Of a stretch of DNA of 44,170 nucleotides, positions 1-6,017 are shown piece after piece. Below the pieces are notes generated by a model. It saw nothing but the letters and a program-made list of their open reading frames with translations. It made no database searches and was not told where the DNA came from. Position 1 is the stretch's first letter, and each line of letters starts with the position of its first letter. The position numbers were made by a program, and so were the translations under genes. The DNA is from a virus, in the IMG/VR virus record IMGVR_UViG_3300010883_000080, positions 1-44,170 of that record; one strand, 5' to 3'.

Positions 1-35
1 AAACCAAATTTTGTCAAAATTTTCCCCCAATTTTT

Positions 36-359
36 TCACTTCCAGTATCTTCTTTCAGAATTGCGCGTTTTTGACTTCATTTGTCTATTGCTATGTTTAT
101 CAAACAAAACACTATTATAATGCTTACTTAAATAACTTCTTAATTCCCCTCTTGTTGGTATGAGTTCGTCTCCGCTGGCGGAACGGGATTTCCTTTTCCT
201 TTCTACTTCTTCCCACATTAAATCTAATATTTCATTTAATGACCTCGGCTCTGAATCCAATACTTCTTCAGCAAGTTTTTTAGCCTTTTCTGACATTGAC
301 TTTTTTAGTGTATCTTCCCACATTGTAAAAACCCCATTTTTTGAAAATTGGCCTGACAT
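36..359 (-). CDS. Small putative DNA-binding protein (winged-helix-like)
   Basis: 107-residue basic protein with no family I can name securely. Its middle carries a helical stretch (LNEILDLMWEEVERKRKSRS) followed by IPTRGELRSYLSKH. The latter resembles IPTKDEISWYLRKN in the protein at 10717-10980, so the two may be distant paralogs with a helix-turn-helix role. The ATG at 359 follows a GTGGTAAAAAA stretch; an alternative ATG lies 12 codons in. It is the leftmost of a leftward gene set, and an A/T-only stretch just upstream (about 376-395) could hold its promoter. Function is inferred from similarity inside the window only. Confidence 0.6.
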   Translation of the reverse strand: MSGQFSKNGVFTMWEDTLKKSMSEKAKKLAEEVLDSEPRSLNEILDLMWEEVERKRKSRSASGDELIPTRGELRSYLSKHYNSVLFDKHSNRQMKSKTRNSERRYWK

Positions 360-505
360 TTTTTTACCACTAGCAAAAATTTTTTAATTTTTCTATCTCT
401 ATTTCCAGAATAAGAATAGGTATCTCTATTAAATTGCAAGCATTTTAAATTAAGTCAGACAATCCTCCCTTTGTTTGTTTGTATTGGGGTGGCAAAGTAG
501 GCATA

Positions 506-799
506 TTAAAATACTTCATTGTATTTAGATATGTCCTGTAGGGCTTCCCAACTAGATAAGTCTACTATTGCCTTATTATATAACTCTTTACATCTCAATT
601 GTTGCGAAATTAGCAATATGATTAATTGGTGGATTTCACCCTCATTACTCATAGGTGGTGGGCATGAGGACTTGTATGTTAGCCATAATTGGTCCCAAAG
701 CCACATTAAATGTTCTGATTCTTGAATAAATGCTCTACCAGCAGGCATCCAATTTGTATTTGACATCCAGTATTTTGCCCATTTGGTATACTTTGACAT
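506..799 (-). CDS. Hypothetical protein, 97 aa
   Basis: A tryptophan-rich protein (eight Trp, most in the first half: KWAKYW, NW, WLWDQLW) with a helical C-terminal half. I recognise no family. It is leftward, upstream of the 36-359 gene, and starts at an ATG with no clear Shine-Dalgarno site just before it, so it may be translated from a short leader. No signal peptide and no clear membrane helix are seen. Confidence 0.55.
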   Translation of the reverse strand: MSKYTKWAKYWMSNTNWMPAGRAFIQESEHLMWLWDQLWLTYKSSCPPPMSNEGEIHQLIILLISQQLRCKELYNKAIVDLSSWEALQDISKYNEVF

Positions 800-891
800 G
801 GAGGTTAATTTGCCTGCTTTTGTTATAGCCTTTGGGGTATTTTGCCTTAGATTAAGTAAGAATGTTTAAAAAAATTTAATTCCCAAAGTGA

Positions 892-930
892 ACCATATGG
901 TTGTATAATTTGTATAACTGCCTCATATAT
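892..930 (+). promoter_or_regulatory. Operator/promoter module for the 950 gene
   Basis: The perfect palindrome ACCATATGGT (892-901, extended by A/T to 891-902) is followed 19 nt later by CCTCATATAT (921-930), a TATA-like element. The same pair, with 18 or 19 nt between, lies in front of the leftward genes that start at 2133 and 3024. TATA-to-ATG distance here is only about 25 nt, so the transcript may be leaderless. The palindrome is probably the binding site of a dimeric regulator; that part is inference. Confidence 0.6.
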
Positions 931-949
931 AAGAATATATCGAAAGGGT

Positions 950-1126
950 ATGTTCTTCAAACGAAAGGAACCGCAATTTGTATTGAAAGTGAAGCAGAAC
1001 CGTAATGAGGTATTCATTATAGACGAACTTAGAATAGAGGCAGGGGACATTGAAACTCTTGTAATGCAATTAGAACAGGCATTAATTAGCATTGATTCTA
1101 AATTGAAAGATATGAATGGGGCTTAA
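950..1126 (+). CDS. Hypothetical protein, 58 aa
   Basis: Reads from the ATG at 950 to TAA at 1124-1126. It begins MFFKRKEPQFVLKV, a basic start, followed by a predicted beta-rich part and a C-terminal amphipathic helix (TLVMQLEQALISID). No known family recognised. It is the first gene of a short rightward set (950, 1129, 1287) and sits about 25 nt after the TATA-like element, consistent with a leaderless or near-leaderless message. Confidence 0.55.
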   Translation: MFFKRKEPQFVLKVKQNRNEVFIIDELRIEAGDIETLVMQLEQALISIDSKLKDMNGA

Positions 1127-1128
1127 TC

Positions 1129-1272
1129 ATGAAGACACGATGCCCCAATTGTAGTAAAACATATACTACTGATTACCCCACAAGGGGAGAATCTAAAACA
1201 CCCATTCAAAGAGAGCAACACCAAACTGGCATATGTTCAGATGAATGTTATGACGCTTTTTTAGGGATTTAA
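1129..1272 (+). CDS. Zinc-binding microprotein, 47 aa
   Basis: Starts MKTRCPNCSKTY and ends GICSDECYDAFLGI, giving two pairs of cysteines (CPNC near residue 5 and CSDEC near residue 36) that can form a zinc ribbon. It starts three bases after the stop of the preceding gene and is followed by another small gene after a good GGAGG site, so it belongs to the same short rightward operon. One of about thirteen such tiny zinc proteins in this window. Role unknown; nucleic-acid or protein binding is the usual job of such folds. Confidence 0.6.
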   Translation: MKTRCPNCSKTYTTDYPTRGESKTPIQREQHQTGICSDECYDAFLGI

Positions 1273-1286
1273 ATGGAGGAAATGAA

Positions 1287-1475
1287 ATGGTATTAACTAG
1301 AAAAGATTATATCAGGCTGGCTAATATATGGGTTCACATTTTGAGTGAATTAGATGAAGAAGAATCAACATATATAATACATGATAAGTTTGTTGAGTTT
1401 ATAAATATTGAATATGCTAACTTTGATATAGAAAAGTGGTCGGCGTATATAGCACATAACGCTAATCAAATATAG
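1287..1475 (+). CDS. Hypothetical acidic protein, 62 aa
   Basis: Good start: ATGGAGGAA lies just before the ATG at 1287. Helical, acidic, with aromatic residues throughout (KDYIRLANIW, FINIEYANFDIEKW). No family recognised. Last gene of the rightward trio; it converges on the leftward gene that ends at 1774, leaving about 300 bases of non-coding DNA between. Confidence 0.6.
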   Translation: MVLTRKDYIRLANIWVHILSELDEEESTYIIHDKFVEFINIEYANFDIEKWSAYIAHNANQI

Positions 1476-1773
1476 ACTCTTATTTCACTGGCAGGTGGAT
1501 TGTTCCTAAGCATGAACTAAAAAGGCTTACTTCTTCTAAGTGGGGTGAACTACAAATTATTACAACCATATGGTTCTTTAATCTTCATCTTCATCAACTC
1601 CTTTATGGAGATAAGGTTCTTTTTTTAATCATCTTCTTTTACAACCATATGGTCCTAATTTAAATTTGTGGTATTGCCGTACCTCAAAGGTGCTATATTT
1701 TGATTCCCAGATATAGCAAACTGGGCGAGCCAATGAATTAAATCAATCGCTGTCTTCATCAAATTGGCTCAAA
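1476..1773. other. Non-coding convergent region with two operator palindromes
   Basis: About 300 bases without a gene between a rightward and a leftward gene that point at each other. It holds two copies of the palindrome (AACCATATGGTT at 1564-1575 and ACCATATGGT at 1644-1653), 80 bases apart, a small hairpin (CTCC/GGAG near 1600) and the pseudoknot listed at 1691-1725. The palindromes here are not at a promoter-like spacing, although the sequence beside the first (TTGTAATAATTTGTA on the minus strand) echoes the one beside the 892 copy. Confidence 0.6.
1691..1725 (-). other. 3'-UTR H-type pseudoknot, copy D
   Basis: On the minus strand the order is CCCAG, TT, TGCTATAT, CTGGG, AATCAAA, ATATAGCA. 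Stem 1 (CCCAG/CTGGG, 5 bp) and stem 2 (TGCTATAT/ATATAGCA, 8 bp) interleave with no base between them, the geometry of an H-type pseudoknot with a short loop 1 and a longer A-rich loop 3. It lies about 50 bases downstream of the stop codon of the leftward gene 1774-2133, in the sense direction of that gene. Stem sequences differ completely from the other copies, but the layout is the same. Confidence 0.6.
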
Positions 1774-2133
1774 CTATACATTGTTTTCACCCTTAGCCTT
1801 CTTTACAGCCTTGATAACAGACTTTTCAATATTCTCTCGGTTCTTTTCTCTCGGTATTGATAGATGGGGCAATGCTTCAAAACATTCTTCTAATTTATCA
1901 ACTATTACGATTACACCCTTCATTTCCTGTTGTGTTAGGGTTATGGTGTTCCTTGCACCCTTAACTAAGGTATGAAGCATGGTTGCGGCCCTTTCTGTGT
2001 ACTTATCATGTAGTCGGTCCACATATTGCTTTACATCCTCAATATGGTATTCGTCGCAATCAGCAGGTGGGTTTTCTAACCATTTGTTTGCCTTTTCAAT
2101 CAATGCTGCTCTATTTTCTTCATCATTACTCAT
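1774..2133 (-). CDS. Hypothetical helical protein, 119 aa
   Basis: The start is set at the ATG at 2133 because CCAAGGAGG stands 7 bases upstream; longer reading frames would begin inside the promoter module. The protein starts MSNDEENRAALIEKANKWL, is almost all helical and has a Lys-rich C-terminus. I recognise no family. It has its own promoter module (TATA-like CCTCATATAG and the palindrome at 2201-2210) and a 3' pseudoknot (1691-1725), the same layout as its upstream neighbour at 2437-3024, so it is probably an individually regulated transcript. Confidence 0.7.
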   Translation of the reverse strand: MSNDEENRAALIEKANKWLENPPADCDEYHIEDVKQYVDRLHDKYTERAATMLHTLVKGARNTITLTQQEMKGVIVIVDKLEECFEALPHLSIPREKNRENIEKSVIKAVKKAKGENNV

Positions 2134-2168
2134 TTTTATTGCCTCCTTGGCACTATTTAGAAAATACC

Positions 2169-2210
2169 CGACTATATGAGGACTTTCCACAAAGTTCCAT
2201 ACCATATGGT
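2169..2210 (-). promoter_or_regulatory. Operator/promoter module for the 2133 gene
   Basis: Read on the minus strand: ACCATATGGT (2210-2201), 19 nt, then CCTCATATAGTC (2181-2170) as TATA-like box, then about 37 nt to the ATG. The predicted start of transcription, about 25 nt past the TATA-like box, falls near 2150, leaving a short leader with the GGAGG site. Layout matches the 892 and 3098 modules. Confidence 0.65.
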
Positions 2211-2248
2211 TGTAATATAATTTGTATATTTGACCTCACTCAAAAAGT

Positions 2249-2285
2249 GACTTTTTTTATTAAAGTGAGAAAGTCTTAACTCACT
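2249..2285 (-). other. 3'-UTR H-type pseudoknot, copy A
   Basis: Minus-strand order: AGTGAG, TTAA, GACTTT, CTCACT, TTAATAAAA, AAAGTC. Stem 1 AGTGAG/CTCACT (2285-2280 with 2269-2264), stem 2 GACTTT/AAAGTC (2275-2270 with 2254-2249), no base at the junction, 4-nt loop 1, 9-nt A-rich loop 3. It lies downstream of gene 2437-3024 in the sense direction, after copy B. A second small hairpin (CACT, TTTTG, AGTG) follows it. Confidence 0.7.
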
Positions 2286-2341
2286 ATGGGCCCAATCGAG
2301 CATTATCAATCAATCAATTTGTAGATACTTGAAAGGGTGGG

Positions 2342-2375
2342 GACTTTTTTGTTTAATTGAGAAGTCTAACTCAAT
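2342..2375 (-). other. 3'-UTR H-type pseudoknot, copy B
   Basis: Minus-strand order: ATTGAG, TTA, GACTT, CTCAAT, TAAACAAAA, AAGTC. Same layout as copy A (junction 0 nt, loop 3 of 9 nt), with stem 1 changed from AGTGAG/CTCACT to ATTGAG/CTCAAT. That is a compensatory G-C to T-A swap that keeps the pairing. It lies about 60 bases downstream of the stop of gene 2437-3024, in the sense direction. Confidence 0.7.
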
Positions 2376-2418
2376 ACCTTGATTCAAGGTGGGTGGCTAT
2401 TCTGATTTTAGTCAGAAT
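2376..2418 (-). terminator. Two 3' hairpins after the 2437-3024 gene
   Basis: ATTCTGA/TCAGAAT (2399-2405 with 2412-2418, 6-nt loop) and the near-perfect palindrome ACCTTGATTCAAGGT (2376-2390) lie between the stop codon at 2437 and pseudoknot B. No long T-run follows, so these look like RNA-stabilising or processing structures more than a classic terminator. Confidence 0.45.
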
Positions 2419-2436
2419 CTTCATCGAGAAAAGACA

Positions 2437-3024
2437 TCAAGCCTCATCCTCGGAAGTATTATCTTCATCCTTTGCGATGTAAGGTCGCAATAGGGGGTCT
2501 GAAACATCTAAACCAGTCCATAGACCATTATTATAGTCACGAGTTAGGCTTTGGTTTTCACTGTTATTCTTAGCCTTAACATATGCTTCGGCACTTCCAA
2601 ATGGCATTCCATCAGTACCGCCATTCTTCTTAGATGCTCTTTGCATTTCATAGTGTGCAAGTCCTAATTCTTCAAGTGTATTATAAAATGCTGCATTTGC
2701 TTGGTCGTAACCTGCTAATACTATTGTCTTTATTGCTTGGACTTCATCGGGAAGTGAAGAAGCAATTCCTCTAACTTTAGGCCATCCAGCAAGGATATTC
2801 CCTGCCTTTTGAATGTAGTCTTTGTTGACTATTCGGCGTGTTGCTCTCTTATCACCACGAGCAAGATACTTTTCAATATCATCAACACAGTCCATCACTA
2901 CATCTTCATCAAGTCCAGCACTAATTGAATTAGCGGCGTGGGTATCTATATCTTGATACCAAGTCCTAATCTCTTCAGTCCATTTATTCCAATCATCGTC
3001 ATTCATACTTTGGTCTTTAGCCAT
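2437..3024 (-). CDS. Hypothetical acidic protein, 195 aa
   Basis: ATG at 3024 preceded by GTAGGAGATTATGAT. An acidic N-terminus (MAKDQSMNDDDWNKWTEEI) is followed by a helical, mixed-charge core (KRATRRIVNKDYIQKAGNI) and a very acidic tail (KDEDNTSEDEA). No family recognised. It is leftward from the divergent control region and has its own promoter module (3069-3107) and an elaborate 3' region with two hairpins and two pseudoknots. That suggests an abundant or tightly controlled early product, perhaps a host take-over protein; this last point is a guess from context only. Confidence 0.7.
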   Translation of the reverse strand: MAKDQSMNDDDWNKWTEEIRTWYQDIDTHAANSISAGLDEDVVMDCVDDIEKYLARGDKRATRRIVNKDYIQKAGNILAGWPKVRGIASSLPDEVQAIKTIVLAGYDQANAAFYNTLEELGLAHYEMQRASKKNGGTDGMPFGSAEAYVKAKNNSENQSLTRDYNNGLWTGLDVSDPLLRPYIAKDEDNTSEDEA

Positions 3025-3067
3025 ATCATAATCTCCTACCCTTCAGGGCATAGTAAATAAAATATCT

Positions 3068-3107
3068 GACTATATGAGGCACCCTACAAATTAGGCAACC
3101 ATATGGT
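3068..3107 (-). promoter_or_regulatory. Operator/promoter module for the 3024 gene
   Basis: On the minus strand ACCATATGGT (3107-3098), 18 nt, then CCTCATATAGTC (3079-3068). The core AATTTGTA between them is shared with the module at 892. TATA-like box to ATG is about 45 nt, with the GGAGAT ribosome site in the leader. Confidence 0.65.
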
Positions 3108-3218
3108 AGTAGATCTGTTGAGATACAGACGGGTAATCAAAACAATAGAGTTAGAAAAAACACCTATATAACCCTTCCGGTCCTGTGTTGGCCTTATATA
3201 CTGACCCTCCCATAATAG

Positions 3219-3261
3219 AGTGTTGAGAAGCCTTTTACTTTACCGTTTCTCAGCAAACACT
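3219..3261. repeat. Imperfect inverted repeat
   Basis: AGTGTTGAGAA (3219-3229) can pair with TTCTC (3247-3251) plus AACACT (3256-3261), an 11-bp stem broken by a 4-base bulge. It is in the gene-free stretch between the leftward 3024 gene and the rightward 3735 gene. TATA-like sequences (CTTATATAC) lie close by. Confidence 0.4.
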
Positions 3262-3307
3262 TACTTATGTGTAAATGCAACCAAAGTTTCTATTGGTTCA
3301 ATCAAAG

Positions 3308-3357
3308 AAATGCCCTAAAAAATACTTAATATCTTTCTCTTTTCTTTTTAGGCATTT
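3308..3357. repeat. Inverted repeat AAATGCCTAAAAA
   Basis: AAATGCCCTAAAAA at 3308-3321 and TTTTTAGGCATTT at 3345-3357 are inverted copies (one extra C in the first arm) around a pyrimidine-rich loop. As RNA this would be a 13-bp hairpin. It lies at the left edge of the iteron-like region. Confidence 0.5.
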
Positions 3358-3364
3358 AGAGATT

Positions 3365-3734
3365 GCATTATCTCAGACATTCTGTTAGAGTTTCTCACAT
3401 GGGAAACTCGTGGGAATACAGTTTGTAGGAGATAATGGCATTTATACATAACACTTTGTTAGTTATTCTCATATTCCCATTATTCTCATATACCTATATC
3501 TATATCTATTATAATATATATATCATTATGTATAAGATAGTATATATGTGAGTGTATATGAGTAGGAAGTCAAAATGGGAAACATGGGAAAATGGGAATA
3601 GTCCTCATTTCGTAAAAGATAATAGGCATTATCTCATACAGTTTGTTTTTCCCACGCATTTTGACGATGGGAAACATGAGAATCTCTGACAGTTTGTAAG
3701 AGATAATATATTTATAGATTGGTAGGCGGGGAAT
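3365..3734. other. Iteron-like, AT-rich region: putative replication origin or divergent control region
   Basis: No gene. At least eight RTGGGAA-type boxes occur: 3399, 3410, the tandem trio 3575, 3584 and 3592, and 3667, plus inverted ones at 3474-3480 and about 3649-3655. Four copies of a GAGATAAT-centred unit also occur: direct at 3411-3446 and 3689-3716, inverted at 3365-3407 and 3625-3655. In the middle, 3481-3563 is nearly pure A/T, rich in TATAT steps, with CTCATATAC-like arms at both ends. Iterons flanking an easily melted tract between divergent gene sets is a typical origin layout, but a divergent promoter array is equally possible. TTTATA at 3711-3716 may be the TATA box for the 3735 gene. 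Confidence 0.5.
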
Positions 3735-3971
3735 ATGAAATTTAAACAGTGGCGTAATGCAGTAGTAAAACATTTATTTGAGCATGGTCCTGCGGGAATA
3801 GAAACCCTACATAGTGATTTGCGAAACAGGGAAGGTATGAAGTGGGGGGCTCACCCCACTGTCAGTCAATCTAAAAGAGCCCTAAAGTTAGATAAAAGAA
3901 TTATATGTGTGGATGAGGAATACGGAGTAGATCTTATAGTATTAAAAGAAATAAAATGGGAGAGATGGTAA
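3735..3971 (+). CDS. Winged-helix-like protein, 78 aa (paralog family)
   Basis: Starts MKFKQWRNAVVKHLFEHGPAG after a GGCGGGG-type site. The pattern (N-terminal helix, HGP turn, a second helix IETLHSDL, recognition-like helix TVSQSKRALK, then beta hairpin ending near W) is shared with the proteins at 6332-6586 and 8491-8790, so I call a paralogous winged-helix family. Such proteins usually bind DNA. It is the first gene of the long rightward block, just after the iteron-like region, and could act there. Confidence 0.6.
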   Translation: MKFKQWRNAVVKHLFEHGPAGIETLHSDLRNREGMKWGAHPTVSQSKRALKLDKRIICVDEEYGVDLIVLKEIKWERW

Positions 3972-4228
3972 TGAATTGGAGAGAAGAGATAGAAAAGAAA
4001 TGCGATGAAATGAAAGAATTTCTGATTGAAAAGAATGAAAGTTACGGTAATAGTGCATTCGAACCTGTGGGTATTTTCTCAACAGGTAGTGCTGTTGAAA
4101 ATCTATGTGTCCGAATTGATGATAAATTAAGTAGGCTAATGGGTGGTGAGGAATTTGCAGGCGATGATACGATAAAAGATTTGTGTGGCTATCTTATCCT
4201 ACTAATGGTTGCGGAGGGTGCAAAATGA
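3971..4228 (+). CDS. DUF1599/NMAD1-type MazG-like protein, 85 aa
   Basis: Core EKNESYGNSAFEP near residue 19, then IDDKLSRLMGG and DDTIKDLCGYLILL, matches the short domain known as DUF1599 or nucleotide-modification-associated domain 1, which is common in phages. Related all-alpha folds (MazG, dUTPase) hydrolyse nucleoside triphosphates. Acidic residues E19, D47, E57 and D61 would be candidates for metal binding. The start is the ATG at 3971 with GGGAGAG upstream; it overlaps the last codon of the gene before. A role in nucleotide-pool control fits the class II ribonucleotide reductase downstream. Confidence 0.7.
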   Translation: MNWREEIEKKCDEMKEFLIEKNESYGNSAFEPVGIFSTGSAVENLCVRIDDKLSRLMGGEEFAGDDTIKDLCGYLILLMVAEGAK

Positions 4229-4292
4229 TAATGAGATTGTATGGTCAGTTTATACAATGGTTAGTATTTGTAGTTATAAGGAGAGGAATGTA

Positions 4293-4436
4293 GTGGAGTG
4301 GTGTGTGGCAATACAAAGCAATCAGAAGGCAATATCATTTTCTAAACTTTTATGTGATAAATTTCCATATAAAAGTAGGGCAGAATGGTATTGTATTTTA
4401 ACACAAATTGAATATACAAGGAGAGAAAAATTATGA
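4293..4436 (+). CDS. Hypothetical protein, 47 aa (start uncertain)
   Basis: The GTG at 4293 is preferred because AAGGAGAGG ends 6 bases before it; an in-frame ATG at 4257 would give 59 residues. The product reads MEWCVAIQSNQKAISFSKLL and ends in a basic helix. No family recognised. A 20-codon frame (4231-4293, hydrophobic, MRLYGQFIQWLVFVVI start) precedes it and stops exactly at the GTG, so translation could be coupled. Confidence 0.4.
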   Translation: MEWCVAIQSNQKAISFSKLLCDKFPYKSRAEWYCILTQIEYTRREKL

Positions 4437-4684
4437 ACAGAGAAGAATGGATAAGAAAAGCAGACGCAGTAGGTAGATTTGGTTCAGGTGCAGCGACATC
4501 TGAAAAGGGTGCTTATGAAGGAATACCGTTATTATACCAAGCATTAAATTGCTTTAGTAATTTCGACGATGGTAATAGACAAGGCATATTAGACATTATA
4601 ACTGAATGGGCTAACAGACAATCACGCTTACCAAGTTTAGTACATGATATGCGTATAGCACATGACAAAGCAAAGGAGGAATAA
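4433..4684 (+). CDS. Hypothetical protein, 83 aa
   Basis: Clear AAGGAGAG site before the ATG at 4433; start overlaps the stop of the previous gene. Begins MNREEWIRKADAVGRFGSG, then a helix-rich body with many charged residues. No conserved motif recognised. Sits in the run of small early genes. Confidence 0.65.
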   Translation: MNREEWIRKADAVGRFGSGAATSEKGAYEGIPLLYQALNCFSNFDDGNRQGILDIITEWANRQSRLPSLVHDMRIAHDKAKEE

Positions 4685-4686
4685 AC

Positions 4687-4926
4687 ATGAATAATCAAGA
4701 GATAGTAGAATGGTGTGGCTATCAATCTACCTTTGATATGCTAAAAGATAATATGAGTACAGAAGAATTACTTGATTTATTGGAAGTCTTCGTTAGTGAT
4801 GATTATGAATTAATAGAAGAACATATTGTAGATATAGCAAGGAATCAGTTTAACTGGGTAGACCATGAAGGTGCGAAAGCAGATGCAGATGAAGCAGCAT
4901 ATCAAACATACAAGGATGGTGACTAA
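4687..4926 (+). CDS. Hypothetical acidic protein, 79 aa
   Basis: Strong AAAGGAGGAA site. The protein is very acidic (STEELLDLLEVFVSDDYELI, then KADADEAAYQTYKDGD), helical, and of unknown family. Small acidic early viral proteins often act as DNA mimics or partner-binding inhibitors; that is only a possibility here. Confidence 0.65.
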   Translation: MNNQEIVEWCGYQSTFDMLKDNMSTEELLDLLEVFVSDDYELIEEHIVDIARNQFNWVDHEGAKADADEAAYQTYKDGD

Positions 4927-5079
4927 ATGAAGGTTAAAATAGACCCGTTAGAGTTTTATGACTGGCTGAAGTCGTCTTATCCATCTTTGTTTGAGGCTAT
5001 TTCAAATGAATATTGTGGGTTTGAAGGTATTAATTTAGATGTCTTAAACTCATATGCTGAAGAAATGGAAGTGATTTGA
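4927..5079 (+). CDS. Hypothetical protein, 50 aa
   Basis: ATG follows the previous stop directly. Reads MKVKIDPLEFYDWLKSSYPS and ends NSYAEEMEVI. Helical, no family recognised. Same strand, spacing and codon use as its neighbours. Confidence 0.5.
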   Translation: MKVKIDPLEFYDWLKSSYPSLFEAISNEYCGFEGINLDVLNSYAEEMEVI

Positions 5080-5081
5080 AA

Positions 5082-5195
5082 ATGATTTGTAAAAATAAAA
5101 ATTGTACTCATCGGACAAACAATGGGTTCAGAACATGTAGATTATGTTTGATGGGGTTTACTCCCAATGTTAGAATAAAGGAGGAAGAAGAATGA
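5082..5195 (+). CDS. Zinc-binding microprotein, 37 aa
   Basis: Four cysteines in two pairs (MICKNKNCTH and TCRLCLMGF) make a minimal zinc knuckle. Its stop overlaps the start of the 5192 gene, and its last codons (AAGGAGGAAGAAGA) double as the ribosome site for that gene. Confidence 0.5.
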   Translation: MICKNKNCTHRTNNGFRTCRLCLMGFTPNVRIKEEEE

Positions 5196-5707
5196 ATATA
5201 TTTTATTTACATACTAACCCTAAGATTGCTGCTAGAATGCATAATGACAAACATTGTGTTAAAATGATTCTAGAAAGTGGTCAAATGTTATCTACTGCTT
5301 ATAGAATGACCCACCAATATACCAAAGAAGATGGCTTGATAAAGTTCATACCAATGGGCGAAAAGTACAACAATGTGTATAAGATAGCATATGCAAACCA
5401 CCCTTCAACTAAGTGGGTTAGACAATCATTAGAGAATTATGTTTGGTTATACAATTTATTTACCTCATTATGTGATGAATATACTCATCGCTATGACAAA
5501 ATACACATGACCGATACTAAACTTAGGGAGTTACTTAAACAGCCCCCTCAATTTTTAGAAAGTAAGGGGTTTACACCACCCCCACAATGTATGCCTGATG
5601 AATATAAAAATCTGGATACAGTGAAAGCGTATAGGCAGTATTACCTTGGAGAGAAGAAAGATTTCCTAAATTATACAAAAAGAGAGAAACCGGAGTGGAT
5701 AGAATGA
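5192..5707 (+). CDS. Conserved phage protein of the MNIFYLD-type family, 171 aa
   Basis: The start MNIFYLHTNPKIAARMHNDK, the KHCVKMILESGQMLSTA segment, NHPSTKWVRQSLENYVWLY, TPPPQCMPDEYK and the AYRQYYLGEK ending match from memory a widespread family seen in many tailed phages, nearly always left as hypothetical. Conserved His, Lys, Trp and Pro residues suggest an enzyme, perhaps a nucleic-acid-modifying one. Length is typical of the family. A strong AAAGGAGG site precedes the ATG. I do not assign a reaction. Confidence 0.7.
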   Translation: MNIFYLHTNPKIAARMHNDKHCVKMILESGQMLSTAYRMTHQYTKEDGLIKFIPMGEKYNNVYKIAYANHPSTKWVRQSLENYVWLYNLFTSLCDEYTHRYDKIHMTDTKLRELLKQPPQFLESKGFTPPPQCMPDEYKNLDTVKAYRQYYLGEKKDFLNYTKREKPEWIE

Positions 5708-5844
5708 TGGGAAATATAGAATATTTATTGAGCGAATACACATTAGAAGAAGCAGCGTATTTATTAGAAGGTGCAAGGGGTTATAATTGGAAATGGTGGT
5801 ACGAAACCCTACAGTTACTGGTGCTAAACTCACAGGAGGTGTAG
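5707..5844 (+). CDS. Hypothetical protein, 45 aa
   Basis: ATG at 5704 or 5707 (adjacent, same frame) overlapping the previous stop. Reads GNIEYLLSEYTLEEAAYLLE, then a Trp cluster (YNWKWWYE) and a hydrophobic end. Its 3' end contains the CAGGAGGTG ribosome site of the next gene. No family recognised. Confidence 0.45.
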   Translation: MGNIEYLLSEYTLEEAAYLLEGARGYNWKWWYETLQLLVLNSQEV

Positions 5845-5849
5845 AACTA

Positions 5850-6017
5850 GTGTCTCAAGAAGAATACATAGAAAAACAAATGACAGTAATAAATGCTAAA
5901 TTAGAAGAAAATTTAGATGAAGTAGACAGATATTTCTGGGAAGGAATGCAGTTATATTATCATCAAATTATTTGGCAAATATCTTTTAGGGGTGAGCAAA
6001 TTGGGAGTAATAAATAA
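5850..6017 (+). CDS. Hypothetical protein, 55 aa (GTG start)
   Basis: The reading frame is open further upstream, but AGGAGGTG at 5834-5841 followed by GTG at 5850 marks the likely start (MSQEEYIEKQMTVINAKLEE). The first half looks like a coiled coil, then YFWEGMQLYYHQIIWQIS, an aromatic stretch. Overlaps the next gene by 17 bases. No known family. Confidence 0.5.
   Translation: MSQEEYIEKQMTVINAKLEENLDEVDRYFWEGMQLYYHQIIWQISFRGEQIGSNK

Noticed and set aside
430-500. A fifth pseudoknot behind the 506-799 gene (CTTTG/CAAAG with CCACCC/GGGAGG)
   Set aside because: Loops 1 and 3 would both be zero-length and stem 2 has an A-A mismatch, so it does not fit the geometry of the other copies.
5787-5849. 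Upstream extension of the 5850 gene
   Set aside because: It lies wholly inside the 5707 gene, and the AGGAGGTG site points to GTG 5850.
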